A stretch of DNA of 38,510 nucleotides from Methanoregulaceae archaeon (GCA_021371995.1 JAJFVA010000018.1:1-38510); one strand, 5' to 3'. Positions 7,259 through 15,377 are shown, counted from the stretch's first letter. The notes: generated by a model not told the origin, from the sequence alone. Program-made: numbers and translations.

Positions 7259-7448
7259 AAAAAAACTGGTACAGATCTGCAGGGAATGTCACCGGGTAGT
7301 CGAGGGGGAGAGCTGTGCGGTCTGTGGCAGTTCGAATCTCTCGACCGACTGGACCGGGTACCTTGTTATCATCGATCCCCGCCATTCTGAAGTGGCAAAA
7401 AAGATGAATATCTCTCTTCCGGGAAGATACGCTCTGAAGGTCCGCTGA
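7236..7448 (+). CDS. spt4: Transcription elongation factor Spt4 (RpoE2)
   Basis: A small zinc protein, the partner of Spt5, which clamps RNA polymerase for processive elongation. The four zinc cysteines are seen in CRECHRVVEGESCAVCG. The rest matches the family: a central WTGYLVIIDP, then an end region with IAKKM-like AKKMNI and GRYALKVR. Three GTG codons are possible starts (7236, 7239, 7245). The third would give a 67-residue form closer to the usual length of about 60. All overlap the rpoE1 end, and the preceding purine tract offers a Shine-Dalgarno for any of them. The stop abuts the next ATG directly. Confidence 0.92.
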   Translation: MVSVAAARKKLVQICRECHRVVEGESCAVCGSSNLSTDWTGYLVIIDPRHSEVAKKMNISLPGRYALKVR

Positions 7449-7955
7449 ATGCTCCTGCTGCCCGAGGGCCGGCGCCATTTATTCAGGGCGCCGTTTGGAA
7501 CCCTTTGCCCTGATATCGAAAGCGTCCTCCCATTGATCCGGGGAAGAGTGGTATACACCGTCGGCGATGTGGTAACCTATCACCTGATCCAGAAGGGAAT
7601 AATCCCCTCTGTTGCGATCATTGATGGGCACACCATGCGGTCTCCCTGCAGCCGGTCGCCGGCTGTCTACAGAAAACGGCTTACCGCCAGGAACCCGCCC
7701 GGCACACTCACACCTGAGCTGAGAAAGGCCCTTGATGCCGCGGTAGCTGATCCCGGAATGCTGGTCCTTGTTGAGGGCGAAGAAGATCTCGCAGTCATCC
7801 CCCTCATCATCTCGGCTCCCGAAGGTGCCATGGTGCTCTACGGACAGCCGGGAGAAGGGGTTGTTGTCTGCGAAGTGACTGAAGCGGCCAAGGATAAAGC
7901 AAAGACCCTTCTCTCCTGTTTTGTTGAGCACGATGAACATACGCTGCCCGTGTAG
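7449..7955 (+). CDS. GTP-dependent dephospho-CoA kinase (DUF359)
   Basis: A 168-residue protein of the archaeal DUF359 family, shown in Thermococcus to phosphorylate dephospho-CoA with GTP, the last step of coenzyme A synthesis. The family motifs are visible: YTVGDVVTYHL, the acidic IIDGHTMR, VEGEEDLAVIP and LYGQPGEGVVV. Length is typical. The ATG follows the spt4 TGA without a gap, so translation is probably coupled. Linkage to spt4 and eS24 is a conserved archaeal arrangement and not a functional hint. The assignment by motif is strong; activity of this protein is inferred from the family. Confidence 0.92.
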   Translation: MLLLPEGRRHLFRAPFGTLCPDIESVLPLIRGRVVYTVGDVVTYHLIQKGIIPSVAIIDGHTMRSPCSRSPAVYRKRLTARNPPGTLTPELRKALDAAVADPGMLVLVEGEEDLAVIPLIISAPEGAMVLYGQPGEGVVVCEVTEAAKDKAKTLLSCFVEHDEHTLPV

Positions 7956-8011
7956 AATCGCCGGGTGGCATGAGTATAAATAATCTGACCACGAATTATA
8001 AGAGGATACCG

Positions 8012-8308
8012 ATGGATTTCGAGGTTACCAGGGATACGAGGAACGAACTCCTGGCAAGGAGGGAGGTGGACTTCAGGCTCCGGTTTGATGGTCCCACGCC
8101 GTCAAGAATGCAGGTTATCGGCAAACTGGCAGCAGGGTTGAATGTGAACGAGAAGCTGCTGGTGCTTGACTCCATGAAGACAAGTTACGGGAAAACCGAA
8201 CTCTCCGGAATGGCCAGGGTGTACGATTCAGAAGAACAGAAAGCAAAGACGGAGAGGGCATACCTCTCCAGCCGTGGCATGCCAAAACCGAAGGAGGAAG
8301 AGGCCTGA
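8012..8308 (+). CDS. rps24e: Small ribosomal subunit protein eS24
   Basis: A 98-residue archaeal/eukaryotic ribosomal protein. The sequence [19 protein letters not shown] is the usual N-terminus, followed by [20 protein letters not shown], a conserved eS24 stretch. I chose the ATG at 8012 over an in-frame ATG at 7970 because the family starts here, because AGAGGA lies just upstream, and because a TATA-like GTATAAATAAT (7974-7984) would place the transcript start downstream of 7970. Its stop overlaps the eS31 ATG in an ATGA junction, so the two are translationally coupled. Confidence 0.95.
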   Translation: MDFEVTRDTRNELLARREVDFRLRFDGPTPSRMQVIGKLAAGLNVNEKLLVLDSMKTSYGKTELSGMARVYDSEEQKAKTERAYLSSRGMPKPKEEEA

Positions 8309-8487
8309 TGGCGGCAAAAAAGGTAAAAGCCCCGTCAACCCGCCGTGCTTCCTGCTACACGATCGAGGGGGGTAAAGCGACGTTTGCAAAGAAGTTCTGC
8401 CCGAGATGCGGACCAGGAGTGGTCATGGCTGATCACAAGGATCGTATGGCGTGCGGAAAGTGTGGATACACTGAGTTCAAGAAATAA
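8308..8487 (+). CDS. rps27ae: Small ribosomal subunit protein eS31 (S27ae)
   Basis: A 59-residue zinc-ribbon ribosomal protein. Translation from the ATG at 8308 gives a basic N-terminus ([13 protein letters not shown]) and a C4 zinc site, CPRCG...CGKCG, ending TEFKK. In eukaryotes this protein is fused to ubiquitin; the archaeal form is free, as here. It overlaps the eS24 stop in ATGA and is followed 6 nt later by kae1-bud32. Confidence 0.95.
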   Translation: MAAKKVKAPSTRRASCYTIEGGKATFAKKFCPRCGPGVVMADHKDRMACGKCGYTEFKK

Positions 8488-8493
8488 TCGCTG

Positions 8494-10071
8494 ATGCCTG
8501 TTTTTGGGCGGATTCTCGGGATAGAGGGAACAGCCTGGAACCTCAGCGCTGCTGTTTTTGATAACGATCTCATCTCCCTCTATCAAAAGCCGTACCGTCC
8601 CCCGACGGGAGGGATTCACCCGAGGGAAGCAGCCCAGCATCATGCATCGGAGATGAAGACAGTAATCTCGAAGGTGCTGACAGACCCGGGCACGATCACG
8701 GGAGTTGCCTATTCACAAGGCCCGGGTCTTGGCCCCTGTCTCCGGACCGTGGCGACAGCTGCCCGGTCCCTGGCCATTGGTCTTGGTGTCCCCATTGTGG
8801 GGGTGAACCATTGCGTTGCCCATATCGAGATCGGTCGTTTTTCAACCGGGTGCAGCGATCCGGTTGTGCTCTATGCAAGTGGCGCCAATACCCAGGTGAT
8901 CGGGTACCTGAACCGGCGCTACCGGATATTCGGGGAGACTCTCGATATTGGGATCGGCAATGCGATCGATAAATTTGCCCGGAGCAAAGGTCTTCCTCAT
9001 CCCGGTGGTCCGGCAATCGAGGAACTGGCAAAGACCGGGGAGTATGTGGATCTGCCCTACACGGTCAAAGGGATGGACCTTGCGTTTTCCGGACTTGTAA
9101 GTGCTGCACGGGAGAGCAGGGCGCCAATCGTGGACGTCTGTTACAGCCTTCAGGAGACTGCTTTTGCCATGTGCACCGAGGTAACCGAGCGTGCCCTCGC
9201 CCATACGGGGAAGGAAGAAGTGCTGCTTGTCGGGGGAGTGGGGGCAAACAGCCGTCTGCAGGAGATGCTCTCACAAATGTGTCGTGACCGAGGGGCGATT
9301 CTGTATGTCCCGGAACACCGGTACCTTGGGGATAATGGCGCGATGATCGCGTATACCGGGAAGATAATGCTGGAAAACGGATATTCTGTTCCGCCCGGAG
9401 AGTCATATGTGAATCCTTCGTATCGTTCCGATCAGGTTGAGATAACCTGGCGGCATGATGATCCCGGGGAGCGTATCAGGACAGGATCCCTTGACCAGAT
9501 GACCCATGCTACCGGTGCGGAAGCGGAGGTGGCGCTCTGGGATACATTCGTTGAGAAACGAAGAGTCCGGAAAGCGTACAGGAGACCGGAACTCGATTCC
9601 CGGCTGATTACCGAGCGTACACGGGCTGAAGCGAGGCTTATTGCAGCAGCCCGGAGATCCGGAGTCCCGACACCGGTAATTCATGAAATTACCGGGGATA
9701 CCATCCGGATGGAGCGGGTCTATGGCAGCCTCATGAAGGATACACTCCAAAACGAACATCTGGAGGAGGCAGGCAGGACCGTTGGCAGCCTTCATCGTGC
9801 AGGAATCGTTCATGGTGACCTCACAACGAGCAACATGGTGATGAGGGACGGGAGATGCGTGCTCATTGATTTCGGCCTTTCCGGAGTGTCATCCGAAATC
9901 GAAGCCCGAGGAGTTGATCTGCATGTCCTCTTCCAGACACTCGAGAGCACGACAGACCATTTTCCTGAGCTGAAAGAGGCATTTTCCAGGGGATATCAAC
10001 AGGCCTTTGATGGTGCCTGCGCTGTCCTTCTTCGGGAAAGGGAGATTGAGAAGAGGGGCAGATACCTGTGA
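8494..10071 (+). CDS. kae1-bud32: Kae1-Bud32 fusion (tRNA t6A threonylcarbamoyltransferase / kinase)
   Basis: A 525-residue fusion of the two core KEOPS subunits. Kae1 (about residues 1-325) transfers threonylcarbamoyl to A37 of ANN-decoding tRNAs; its metal-binding HCVAH lies at about residues 106-110, with SGANTQV and the DNGAM end motif. Bud32 (about 335-525) is a minimal RIO-like kinase or ATPase; it has IVHGDLTTSNMV at about 437-448 and LIDFGLS near 456. Both halves look intact. The fusion is known in several methanogens. Partner subunits Cgi121 and Pcc1 are not in the window. The next gene starts by overlapping its stop, giving another coupled pair. Confidence 0.96.
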   Translation: MPVFGRILGIEGTAWNLSAAVFDNDLISLYQKPYRPPTGGIHPREAAQHHASEMKTVISKVLTDPGTITGVAYSQGPGLGPCLRTVATAARSLAIGLGVPIVGVNHCVAHIEIGRFSTGCSDPVVLYASGANTQVIGYLNRRYRIFGETLDIGIGNAIDKFARSKGLPHPGGPAIEELAKTGEYVDLPYTVKGMDLAFSGLVSAARESRAPIVDVCYSLQETAFAMCTEVTERALAHTGKEEVLLVGGVGANSRLQEMLSQMCRDRGAILYVPEHRYLGDNGAMIAYTGKIMLENGYSVPPGESYVNPSYRSDQVEITWRHDDPGERIRTGSLDQMTHATGAEAEVALWDTFVEKRRVRKAYRRPELDSRLITERTRAEARLIAAARRSGVPTPVIHEITGDTIRMERVYGSLMKDTLQNEHLEEAGRTVGSLHRAGIVHGDLTTSNMVMRDGRCVLIDFGLSGVSSEIEARGVDLHVLFQTLESTTDHFPELKEAFSRGYQQAFDGACAVLLREREIEKRGRYL

Positions 10072-10652
10072 AGATTGTGGTCGTGACCTCAAACCCTCAC
10101 AAGGCCGCAGAAATCGCCGATTTTTTCGGAGATCTTGTTGAGATCACGCATCTTACCATGGAGATTCCCGAGTATCGCCATCACGATGTGGGGGAAATTG
10201 CGTACCGGAAAGCTGAATACGCTTTTCATACCCTCGCCTGCCCGCTCATGGTCGATGATACCGCCTTTTCGATAGAGGCCCTCAATGGTTTTCCCGGACC
10301 GTATGCCGCGTATGCACTCTCCACCATAGGAAACGAAGGGATCCTTAAGCTGCTCGAAGGAACTGTCAACAGGCATGCGTATTTCGAGACAGCAATTGCC
10401 TTCGCTTCTGATGGTGGAATCCGGGTGTTCCTGGGCAGGGTTGACGGAGTCATCGTCTCTCCCAGGGGAACAGCCGGGTTCGGGTACGATCCCATTTTCG
10501 AAGTGGAAGGGCGCACCCTTGCAGAACTGGATCGTGCTGCGAAAAACCGGATATCCCATCGTGCACGGGCGCTCTCCCGTTTAAAGGCCTGGATCCTTTC
10601 AGAGGAAGGGGCGGTCCATGACAAAACGGTTAAGAGGAATGATGACGTTTAA
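10068..10652 (+). CDS. XTP/dITP pyrophosphatase (HAM1/RdgB family)
   Basis: A 194-residue house-cleaning enzyme that hydrolyses dITP and XTP so that deaminated purines are not built into nucleic acid. The family signature TSNPHKAAEI opens the protein. VDDTAFSIEALNGFPGPY provides the substrate and metal site, GFGYDPIF and the SHRARAL block complete the family pattern. The GTG at 10068 overlaps the kae1-bud32 stop (GTGA), so coupling is likely. The C-terminal tail (about residues 180-194) is charged and not conserved in the family. The gene order from eS31 through Kae1-Bud32 to this enzyme and eL40 looks like an operon. Confidence 0.94.
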   Translation: MKIVVVTSNPHKAAEIADFFGDLVEITHLTMEIPEYRHHDVGEIAYRKAEYAFHTLACPLMVDDTAFSIEALNGFPGPYAAYALSTIGNEGILKLLEGTVNRHAYFETAIAFASDGGIRVFLGRVDGVIVSPRGTAGFGYDPIFEVEGRTLAELDRAAKNRISHRARALSRLKAWILSEEGAVHDKTVKRNDDV

Positions 10653-10679
10653 TAATAATCCAAGAAGTGGTGTCCCTCC

Positions 10680-10826
10680 ATGGCAAGATTTCCTGAAGCC
10701 GAAGCAAGACTCCTGAATGTCAAGATATGTATGCGCTGCAATGCCCGGAATGCGATACGCGCAACCAGTTGTCGCAAGTGCGGATACAAGAACCTCCGCC
10801 CAAAGAACAAAGAGAAGAAGGCCTGA
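10680..10826 (+). CDS. rpl40e: Large ribosomal subunit protein eL40
   Basis: A 48-residue zinc-binding ribosomal protein. The frame from ATG 10680 shows the C4 site ICMRCNARN...[12 protein letters not shown] and a basic end, exactly the family length. In eukaryotes it is made as a ubiquitin fusion; this archaeal form is free. A TATA-like TTTAATAATAAT (about 10648-10659) lies 20-30 nt upstream, so it may have its own start site in addition to readthrough. It is convergent with the next gene, with only 4 nt between stops. Confidence 0.95.
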   Translation: MARFPEAEARLLNVKICMRCNARNAIRATSCRKCGYKNLRPKNKEKKA

Positions 10827-10830
10827 TCCT

Positions 10831-11538
10831 TCAGGCACTATAGAAGGTCACTCTTTTTCCTTTCTGGCTGTACTCCCCCTTATACGTCTCGATATTTCGT
10901 TTATAGCCGATACGATCAGTAAACCCGAGTTCACGCAGGCGTTCCCTGATCCGCATGACCTCCTGCTCATCCTGCCAGTCAGGGGTATAGACATAAATCA
11001 CTTTCATACTGTCCCGTGAGTCAGGATTTGGTTTTGCCGTGCTCACCTTGGCTGAAATACCGAGTTCCTTTCTGCAGGTGGCATTGCGTATGAGTGTCCA
11101 TGCTTCGTCCACCCGTTCGGGAGGAAGGAAGATGAGCCATTTTCCTGCGAGCTCATCCTCTATTGCATCCGGCTTTACATCAGGTGCGTCCTGGACAATC
11201 CAGTACATCCTGGTGGTCCGGCTCGGGATCACCCCTTCCCCTGCGAGGATGGCGTGGTATATTGCGCCAGCGGAGCCAAAACGGAAGATCAGCGCTTCTC
11301 CGAGCTGGGGATATTCGCTACAGAATTTTTCAAATATCTGGAGGAACGGGGCCTCAAAATCAATGTCTCCTTCCACGAGCTCAAAAAGATACGGTCCCAT
11401 AGCGCGAAGCCCGGCATTCAGCATCACTTCGAAAAGACCGTAAGCGACGTCAGCAAGCGCTTCGGGATCGACTTTCTCCATATGATAGGATGTACACGGA
11501 TGCAATGAAAAAAGGTTATGTTCACTGTACCCGGCCAC
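10831..11538 (-). CDS. DUF1917 family protein (BLES03/C11orf68-like)
   Basis: A 235-residue protein that I place in the DUF1917 family, which also includes human BLES03 (C11orf68). The C-terminal half carries the family pattern: GKWLIFLPPERVDEAW, ELGISAKVSTA, VIYVYTPDW and a Lys/Tyr-rich end. Databases sometimes name the family after a distant phosphothreonine-lyase-like fold; no activity is established. The N-terminal half (residues 20-110) is helical and less recognisable. A GTG start at 11538 overlaps the thi4 end by 17 nt; an ATG at 11481 would remove 19 residues and neither has a strong Shine-Dalgarno. It appears cotranscribed with thi4. Confidence 0.72.
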   Translation of the reverse strand: MAGYSEHNLFSLHPCTSYHMEKVDPEALADVAYGLFEVMLNAGLRAMGPYLFELVEGDIDFEAPFLQIFEKFCSEYPQLGEALIFRFGSAGAIYHAILAGEGVIPSRTTRMYWIVQDAPDVKPDAIEDELAGKWLIFLPPERVDEAWTLIRNATCRKELGISAKVSTAKPNPDSRDSMKVIYVYTPDWQDEQEVMRIRERLRELGFTDRIGYKRNIETYKGEYSQKGKRVTFYSA

Positions 11539-12295
11539 AGAGTTCCCGGGTCACAAGGGATGCGGCATGTTCCCCGGAGAGAAGCATCCCCCCGAAGACA
11601 GGGCCCATCCGGTGTTCACCACAGACCGCATTTGCTGCCATTCCTGTCACGATAAGACCGGGGAATATCTCTTTTGTGTGCTCAATGATCATCGATTCAG
11701 CTTTTTCAGCCCACATGAACCCCTCCCCCTTCACGATGACCTGTTCTGATTTTTTTGCAACGAGCCTGGCTACGACTGCATCGTGACCGGTGGCATCGAT
11801 CGCATACCGGCAGCCAAGAGTGAGCGGGTCCACGTGGAGACCCGCCATCGCGACCGGCGTCCAGTTCACGACAAGGCCGGAGAGCCTCGAATCGCTCCGG
11901 ACCATGACGTCCTCGACTGTTATGGAGGTGAGGAACTCCACCCCTGTATCGCAGGCAGCCGAAGTCAGTTTTGAGACCGCCTCCACGGAACCGGCAACAT
12001 AGTAGCCTTCCGTATACGTCCGATACCGTATCCCGAAATGATCAAGGAGCCGCCGCGCCTCTTCCTGGACCACGATCCGGGGAAACATCATCCCTCCCCC
12101 CCACATCCCCCCGCCGACCGACAATTTCTTCTCAATCAGGATCACCGATAAGCCCGCCTCCCCAAGAAATGTGGCAGCTGCAAGACCTGAAGGTCCGCCA
12201 CCGACTACCGCAACATCCGATTCTGTGCAGCTGAGCAGGGTATTTAACTCTGATTCAATAATCGCCCTGCTGATAATCCGCTCGTCAAGTTCCAT
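11522..12295 (-). CDS. thi4: Thi4-family thiazole synthase (sulfide-dependent type)
   Basis: A 257-residue NAD-binding protein that makes the ADP-thiazole precursor of thiamine. The dinucleotide-binding motif GGGPSG is at residues 32-37, and GGGMWGGGMMFPR follows. Yeast Thi4 gives up its own Cys sulfur and is used once; archaeal homologues have His at that position and use free sulfide catalytically. Here the segment AGLHVDP has His154 at the matching place, which predicts the sulfide-dependent type and suits an anaerobe. A related archaeal family name is ribose-1,5-bisphosphate isomerase, but the sequence pattern is that of Thi4. I found no TPP riboswitch in the upstream 260 bp. Confidence 0.9.
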   Translation of the reverse strand: MELDERIISRAIIESELNTLLSCTESDVAVVGGGPSGLAAATFLGEAGLSVILIEKKLSVGGGMWGGGMMFPRIVVQEEARRLLDHFGIRYRTYTEGYYVAGSVEAVSKLTSAACDTGVEFLTSITVEDVMVRSDSRLSGLVVNWTPVAMAGLHVDPLTLGCRYAIDATGHDAVVARLVAKKSEQVIVKGEGFMWAEKAESMIIEHTKEIFPGLIVTGMAANAVCGEHRMGPVFGGMLLSGEHAASLVTRELCGRVQ

Positions 12296-12555
12296 CCTGG
12301 TTCCTCAGCCAATTCATAGCTTCTGGTGTATATGAAATAAGACATGCTATTATCGCTCCGGCTGGAAATCCCACGGGAACCATGATTGTGCCCGTCCTGC
12401 AACAGCTCGATAACAGAGCAATTCAGGAGCACGATGGAACCAGTGGCGCTTTGGGAATAAACGCCCCTTGATCCAGGCTTATTTTGGGATTCTGTCAGGA
12501 ATTTCCACCCCCCGTAGAGAATGTTTATGAACCACGCATTCCGTACATTCTTATC

Positions 12556-13440
12556 ATGAAACCATGGAAGCGTGACTGGGGACTCACGGGCAGGATCTGG
12601 CTCACCATGTTCCTGCTGTTCTTAGTCTACCTTGCCTTCATCGCAGTTCTCTCGATGCTGGGAATCGGTCTCCCGTTCCTTGTGGTAATTGTATTCCTGA
12701 TGGCATTTCTCCAGTATTTTTTCTCGGACCGCCTCGTACTCTGGAGCACGAGAGCCCGGGTGATCGAGCCGGACGAATATCCTGAACTCCACAGTATGGT
12801 CGAGAGGTGTGCAACCGAGGCAGGAATCCCAAAACCCCGTGTTGCCATCATGCAGACCCCTGTACCTAATGCTTTCGCCACCGGAAGGAGCCCGAAACAC
12901 GCCGTGGTCGCGGTTACCGACTCGATCATGCGTCTCCTTACCCCGCGAGAGCTGGAAGCGGTCATTGCCCACGAGATCTCACACGTCAGGAACAGGGATG
13001 TGCTGACACTCACCATCGCGAGCTTCGTCGCCATGATCGCAGCGCTCATCATGAACAATTTCCTCTTTGCTGCGATGTTTGGGCGGAGGGATTCCGGGAA
13101 TGCCTGGATCCTGGCGGGGATTGTTGCCGTTGTGGTATATTTCATTGCGCAGCTCCTTATCATGGCCCTCTCACGGTACCGTGAGTTTGCTGCAGACCGG
13201 GGAAGTGCGTATATCACGGGCTCTCCGAGCGATCTCATCTCAGCCCTTGGGAAGATCAGCGGGAAGATGGAGACAGTACCCCCCCAGCAGAAACAGGCCG
13301 TGGAGACCGCAAATGCTTTCTTCATCATCCCTGCCCTTTCAGGATCCACCCTGCTCGAACTCTTCTCCACCCATCCGCCACTGGAGAAGAGAATTGCTGC
13401 TCTCGAGCAGGTCGAGCTCGAACTGAAAGGTCTTGTCTAA
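12556..13440 (+). CDS. htpX: HtpX-like membrane zinc metalloprotease
   Basis: A 294-residue integral membrane protease (M48 family) that degrades damaged membrane proteins. Two membrane segments lie at about residues 12-36 and 37-57, with two more in the middle (about 155-205). The zinc motif HEISH is at residues 139-143 and the third ligand lies in EFAADRGSAYITG. Length is typical. I chose the ATG at 12556 rather than in-frame upstream codons since MKPWKRDWGLTGRIW is a normal HtpX start and a TATA-like GTTTATGA (about 12523-12530) stands about 27 bp before it, giving a nearly leaderless message. Confidence 0.93.
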   Translation: MKPWKRDWGLTGRIWLTMFLLFLVYLAFIAVLSMLGIGLPFLVVIVFLMAFLQYFFSDRLVLWSTRARVIEPDEYPELHSMVERCATEAGIPKPRVAIMQTPVPNAFATGRSPKHAVVAVTDSIMRLLTPRELEAVIAHEISHVRNRDVLTLTIASFVAMIAALIMNNFLFAAMFGRRDSGNAWILAGIVAVVVYFIAQLLIMALSRYREFAADRGSAYITGSPSDLISALGKISGKMETVPPQQKQAVETANAFFIIPALSGSTLLELFSTHPPLEKRIAALEQVELELKGLV

Positions 13441-13550
13441 TCCATACCTTTTTCCCCTCCGGTTTCTGGTTCCATCACCGCTGGAAAAAGCCCTGATGGA
13501 ATGTAACAAAAGGAATAAGTGGGAGTATCTCAAAATAGAATGGCGCGATT

Positions 13551-13621
13551 GCATCGATGGTCTAGTGGTATGACTTAGGCCTTCCAAGCCTATAGCCCGG
13601 GTTCAATTCCCGGTCGATGCA
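13551..13621 (+). tRNA. tRNA-Gly (anticodon UCC)
   Basis: The 71-nt cloverleaf is complete. The acceptor stem GCATCGA/TCGATGC is perfectly paired, the D-arm starts GTC and closes GAC, the anticodon arm is TAGGC-CTTCCAA-GCCTA with UCC at 34-36, and the T-arm is CCGGG-TTCAATT-CCCGG. The discriminator is A at 13621. CCA is not encoded. It is 4 nt from the next tRNA, so both are likely one precursor. Confidence 0.96.
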
Positions 13622-13625
13622 CTGC

Positions 13626-13699
13626 GGGCCCGTGGTCTAGCTGGTTATGACGTCGCCTTCACACGGCGGAGGTCAGGAGTTCGAATCTCCTCGAGCCCA
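13626..13699 (+). tRNA. tRNA-Val (anticodon CAC), with a C-A mismatch in the acceptor stem
   Basis: A 74-nt cloverleaf with anticodon arm TCGCC-TTCACAC-GGCGG (CAC, Val) and T-arm AGGAG-TTCGAAT-CTCCT, discriminator A. The acceptor is GGGCCCG against CGAGCCC: position 5 (C at 13630) faces A at 13694, so one pair is a C-A mismatch where U-A would be expected. All other arms pair well, so the gene looks functional. Confidence 0.95.
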
Positions 13700-13825
13700 T
13701 GGTTGTTCCGAAAGATTATTTCCAGATTTCAGAATTCCTTTCCGGCTCGTGGAAAAGTGCCCTCGATCCTATGTTCTCTCCTGCAGCTGATTCAAAGGGT
13801 TGGTTTTTCCCATCGTTCACAAACC

Positions 13826-13833
13826 TCTAAATA
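13826..13833 (+). promoter_or_regulatory. TATA box of the YIP1-type gene
   Basis: TCTAAATA at 13826-13833 sits 25-33 bp before the ATG at 13859, the usual distance for a leaderless archaeal message. Confidence 0.5.
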
Positions 13834-13858
13834 GAACGTTGCATGACTCTTATCCCGT

Positions 13859-14497
13859 ATGATCGAAGGAATTATTGAAAAAGTCAAGGGATTCCTGATG
13901 AACCCTGCGGAATCGTTCCGGAAGACCCGGAGCGATTCTGTCGGAGCAGCATACCGGTATTTCGTGGTGCTCCTTGTTGTCTACACGATTCTCTCAGCCA
14001 TCGTTGCTGTTGCGGTCGGGATGTATGCCTTCAATGACATGATTGCCCAGCTGGCACAGACCGGTATGCTGGGAGCAGCCCTTGCCGGGGCATTCTCGAA
14101 CCTCGGGCCATTTGTCGCGGCAATGATAGTATTCGTGGTATATCTCTTCTTCTTTATTGCCCTCTTCGGGATCTTCATAAAAGGGCTGGCACTTCATGTA
14201 TTTGTCCTCATGTTCGGTGGGGAGAAAGGTCCGGAACAGACCCTCAAGACTACAATGTATGCGACCACCCCGTTTCTCCTGCTTGGCTGGATCCCCTATG
14301 TCTCAATAATCGGGGCGATATGGTACCTTGTCCTCCTCATCATCGGTATCCGGGAAACACAGGAGATTGACATGGGAAAAGCTCTGCTTGTCGTCATCGT
14401 TCCTATCGTTCTCATTCTCGTCCTGGCATTACTGGGTGGGATAGTGATCGCGGCACTTATGCAAGGAATTCTCTCTATGATTCCCTTTGTGGGATAA
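13859..14497 (+). CDS. YIP1-family integral membrane protein
   Basis: A 212-residue multispanning membrane protein with five likely helices: about residues 30-55, 70-90, 93-118, 140-165 and 175-205. The N-terminus MIEGIIEKVKGFLMNPAESF, an amphipathic stretch before the first helix, is characteristic of prokaryotic YIP1-domain proteins. Family members in eukaryotes act in vesicle traffic; the archaeal role is unknown. It stands alone, with a TATA box upstream and an 11-base T-run downstream (14552-14562). Naming is by overall pattern, so a different small membrane family is possible. Confidence 0.75.
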   Translation: MIEGIIEKVKGFLMNPAESFRKTRSDSVGAAYRYFVVLLVVYTILSAIVAVAVGMYAFNDMIAQLAQTGMLGAALAGAFSNLGPFVAAMIVFVVYLFFFIALFGIFIKGLALHVFVLMFGGEKGPEQTLKTTMYATTPFLLLGWIPYVSIIGAIWYLVLLIIGIRETQEIDMGKALLVVIVPIVLILVLALLGGIVIAALMQGILSMIPFVG

Positions 14498-14551
14498 CAC
14501 AGAGAGATTTTTTCAGCATTCTATTTTCACAGTAATGTAAGGAATAACACC

Positions 14552-14562
14552 TTTTTTTTTTT
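14552..14562 (+). terminator. Oligo-T terminator after the YIP1-type gene
   Basis: Eleven consecutive T, 55 nt after the stop. Oligo-T alone is enough for termination in archaea. Confidence 0.55.
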
Positions 14563-14626
14563 AAAACTGAATTTTCCGGATTATTCCAAACGTTTGAAGG
14601 GACCCTGCAGGGTTCAGAATAAATCC

Positions 14627-14664
14627 TTATATATAGGACAATTCTCATTACCTATTCAGAGGAG
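14627..14664 (+). promoter_or_regulatory. Promoter and ribosome-binding site of the ferritin-like gene
   Basis: TTATATATA (14627-14635) is a strong TATA box and GAGGAG (14659-14664) is a Shine-Dalgarno 11 nt before the ATG. The predicted start site lies just before the Shine-Dalgarno. This is one of the strongest promoter signals in the window. Confidence 0.65.
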
Positions 14665-14675
14665 CTGAAAGAATT

Positions 14676-15131
14676 ATGACTCCGGAACAGTACAGAGCGA
14701 TTATATCCAAAGCAATTGAACGAGAAGTGGAATCCTACACCTACTACCGGACCGTTTCCGATAAGGTGAAGGATGCATATCTGAAGAAAATATTCGCAGA
14801 CCTCGCAGGCGACGAAACCAAGCACCGCGAGTTCCTGCAGGGACTCCTCGCAAAGGAGCCAAAGCAGCTCAAGATTTCTGCTACAAAGGACTACAAGATT
14901 GCCGATACAGTGAAAACCCCTGCGCTATCGGCTGATTTGAAGCCCCTCGATGGAATTGTTCTCGCTATCAAGAAGGAGCTTGAGGCGATGCAGATGTATA
15001 CGCAGCTTGCTGAAGCACAGACTGATGCAGAACAGAAACTTCTCTTCACCGACCTTGCAGCAATGGAGCGGGGCCACAAGGCCCGGCTCGAGGACATTTA
15101 CACGAACATGGCATTTCCCGAATCCTGGTAA
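14676..15131 (+). CDS. Ferritin-like diiron protein (rubrerythrin type, no rubredoxin domain)
   Basis: A 151-residue four-helix protein. Two Glu plus ExxH sets are seen: REVESYTYY with GDETKHREF in the first half, and KKELEAMQMY with AMERGHKARLE in the second. This is the arrangement of a carboxylate-bridged diiron site. No CxxC rubredoxin module is attached at either end. Related proteins reduce peroxide or store iron in anaerobes; which applies here is not decided by sequence. A strong TATA box and Shine-Dalgarno precede it and a nine-T run follows it, so it is a single-gene unit, probably well expressed. Confidence 0.88.
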   Translation: MTPEQYRAIISKAIEREVESYTYYRTVSDKVKDAYLKKIFADLAGDETKHREFLQGLLAKEPKQLKISATKDYKIADTVKTPALSADLKPLDGIVLAIKKELEAMQMYTQLAEAQTDAEQKLLFTDLAAMERGHKARLEDIYTNMAFPESW

Positions 15132-15144
15132 GGGAAGCCGCCTC

Positions 15145-15161
15145 TTTTTTTTTAAAAAAAA
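15145..15161. terminator. T9-A8 terminator after the ferritin-like gene
   Basis: A run of nine T followed by eight A begins 14 nt after the stop. It would terminate transcription from the plus strand and could act on the other strand as well. Confidence 0.6.
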
Positions 15162-15377
15162 TCAGTTATTTCCTGATTCGTTCTCGTTCATCCAGCAATT
15201 TCATTCCCCTGATATTCACGTAAAACCATTGCCCGTGCAAAAACCCTGGAACGCCATGGGTACGGTAAGAAAATTCCTTAAAATATTACCGGATTTTAAA
15301 AAATTCCCGTGAATAAAAAACGATCTTACCCGTTCGGTAATCTAATAACCCCTCACACAAAGATCATACCAGCATAT

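Noticed and set aside
12296-12555. TPP riboswitch upstream of thi4
   Set aside because: I looked for the conserved CTGAGA and the second THI-box block on the minus strand of this 260-bp gap and did not see them. The short frames here show no family pattern. A small imperfect hairpin at about 12447-12468 is all that is seen.
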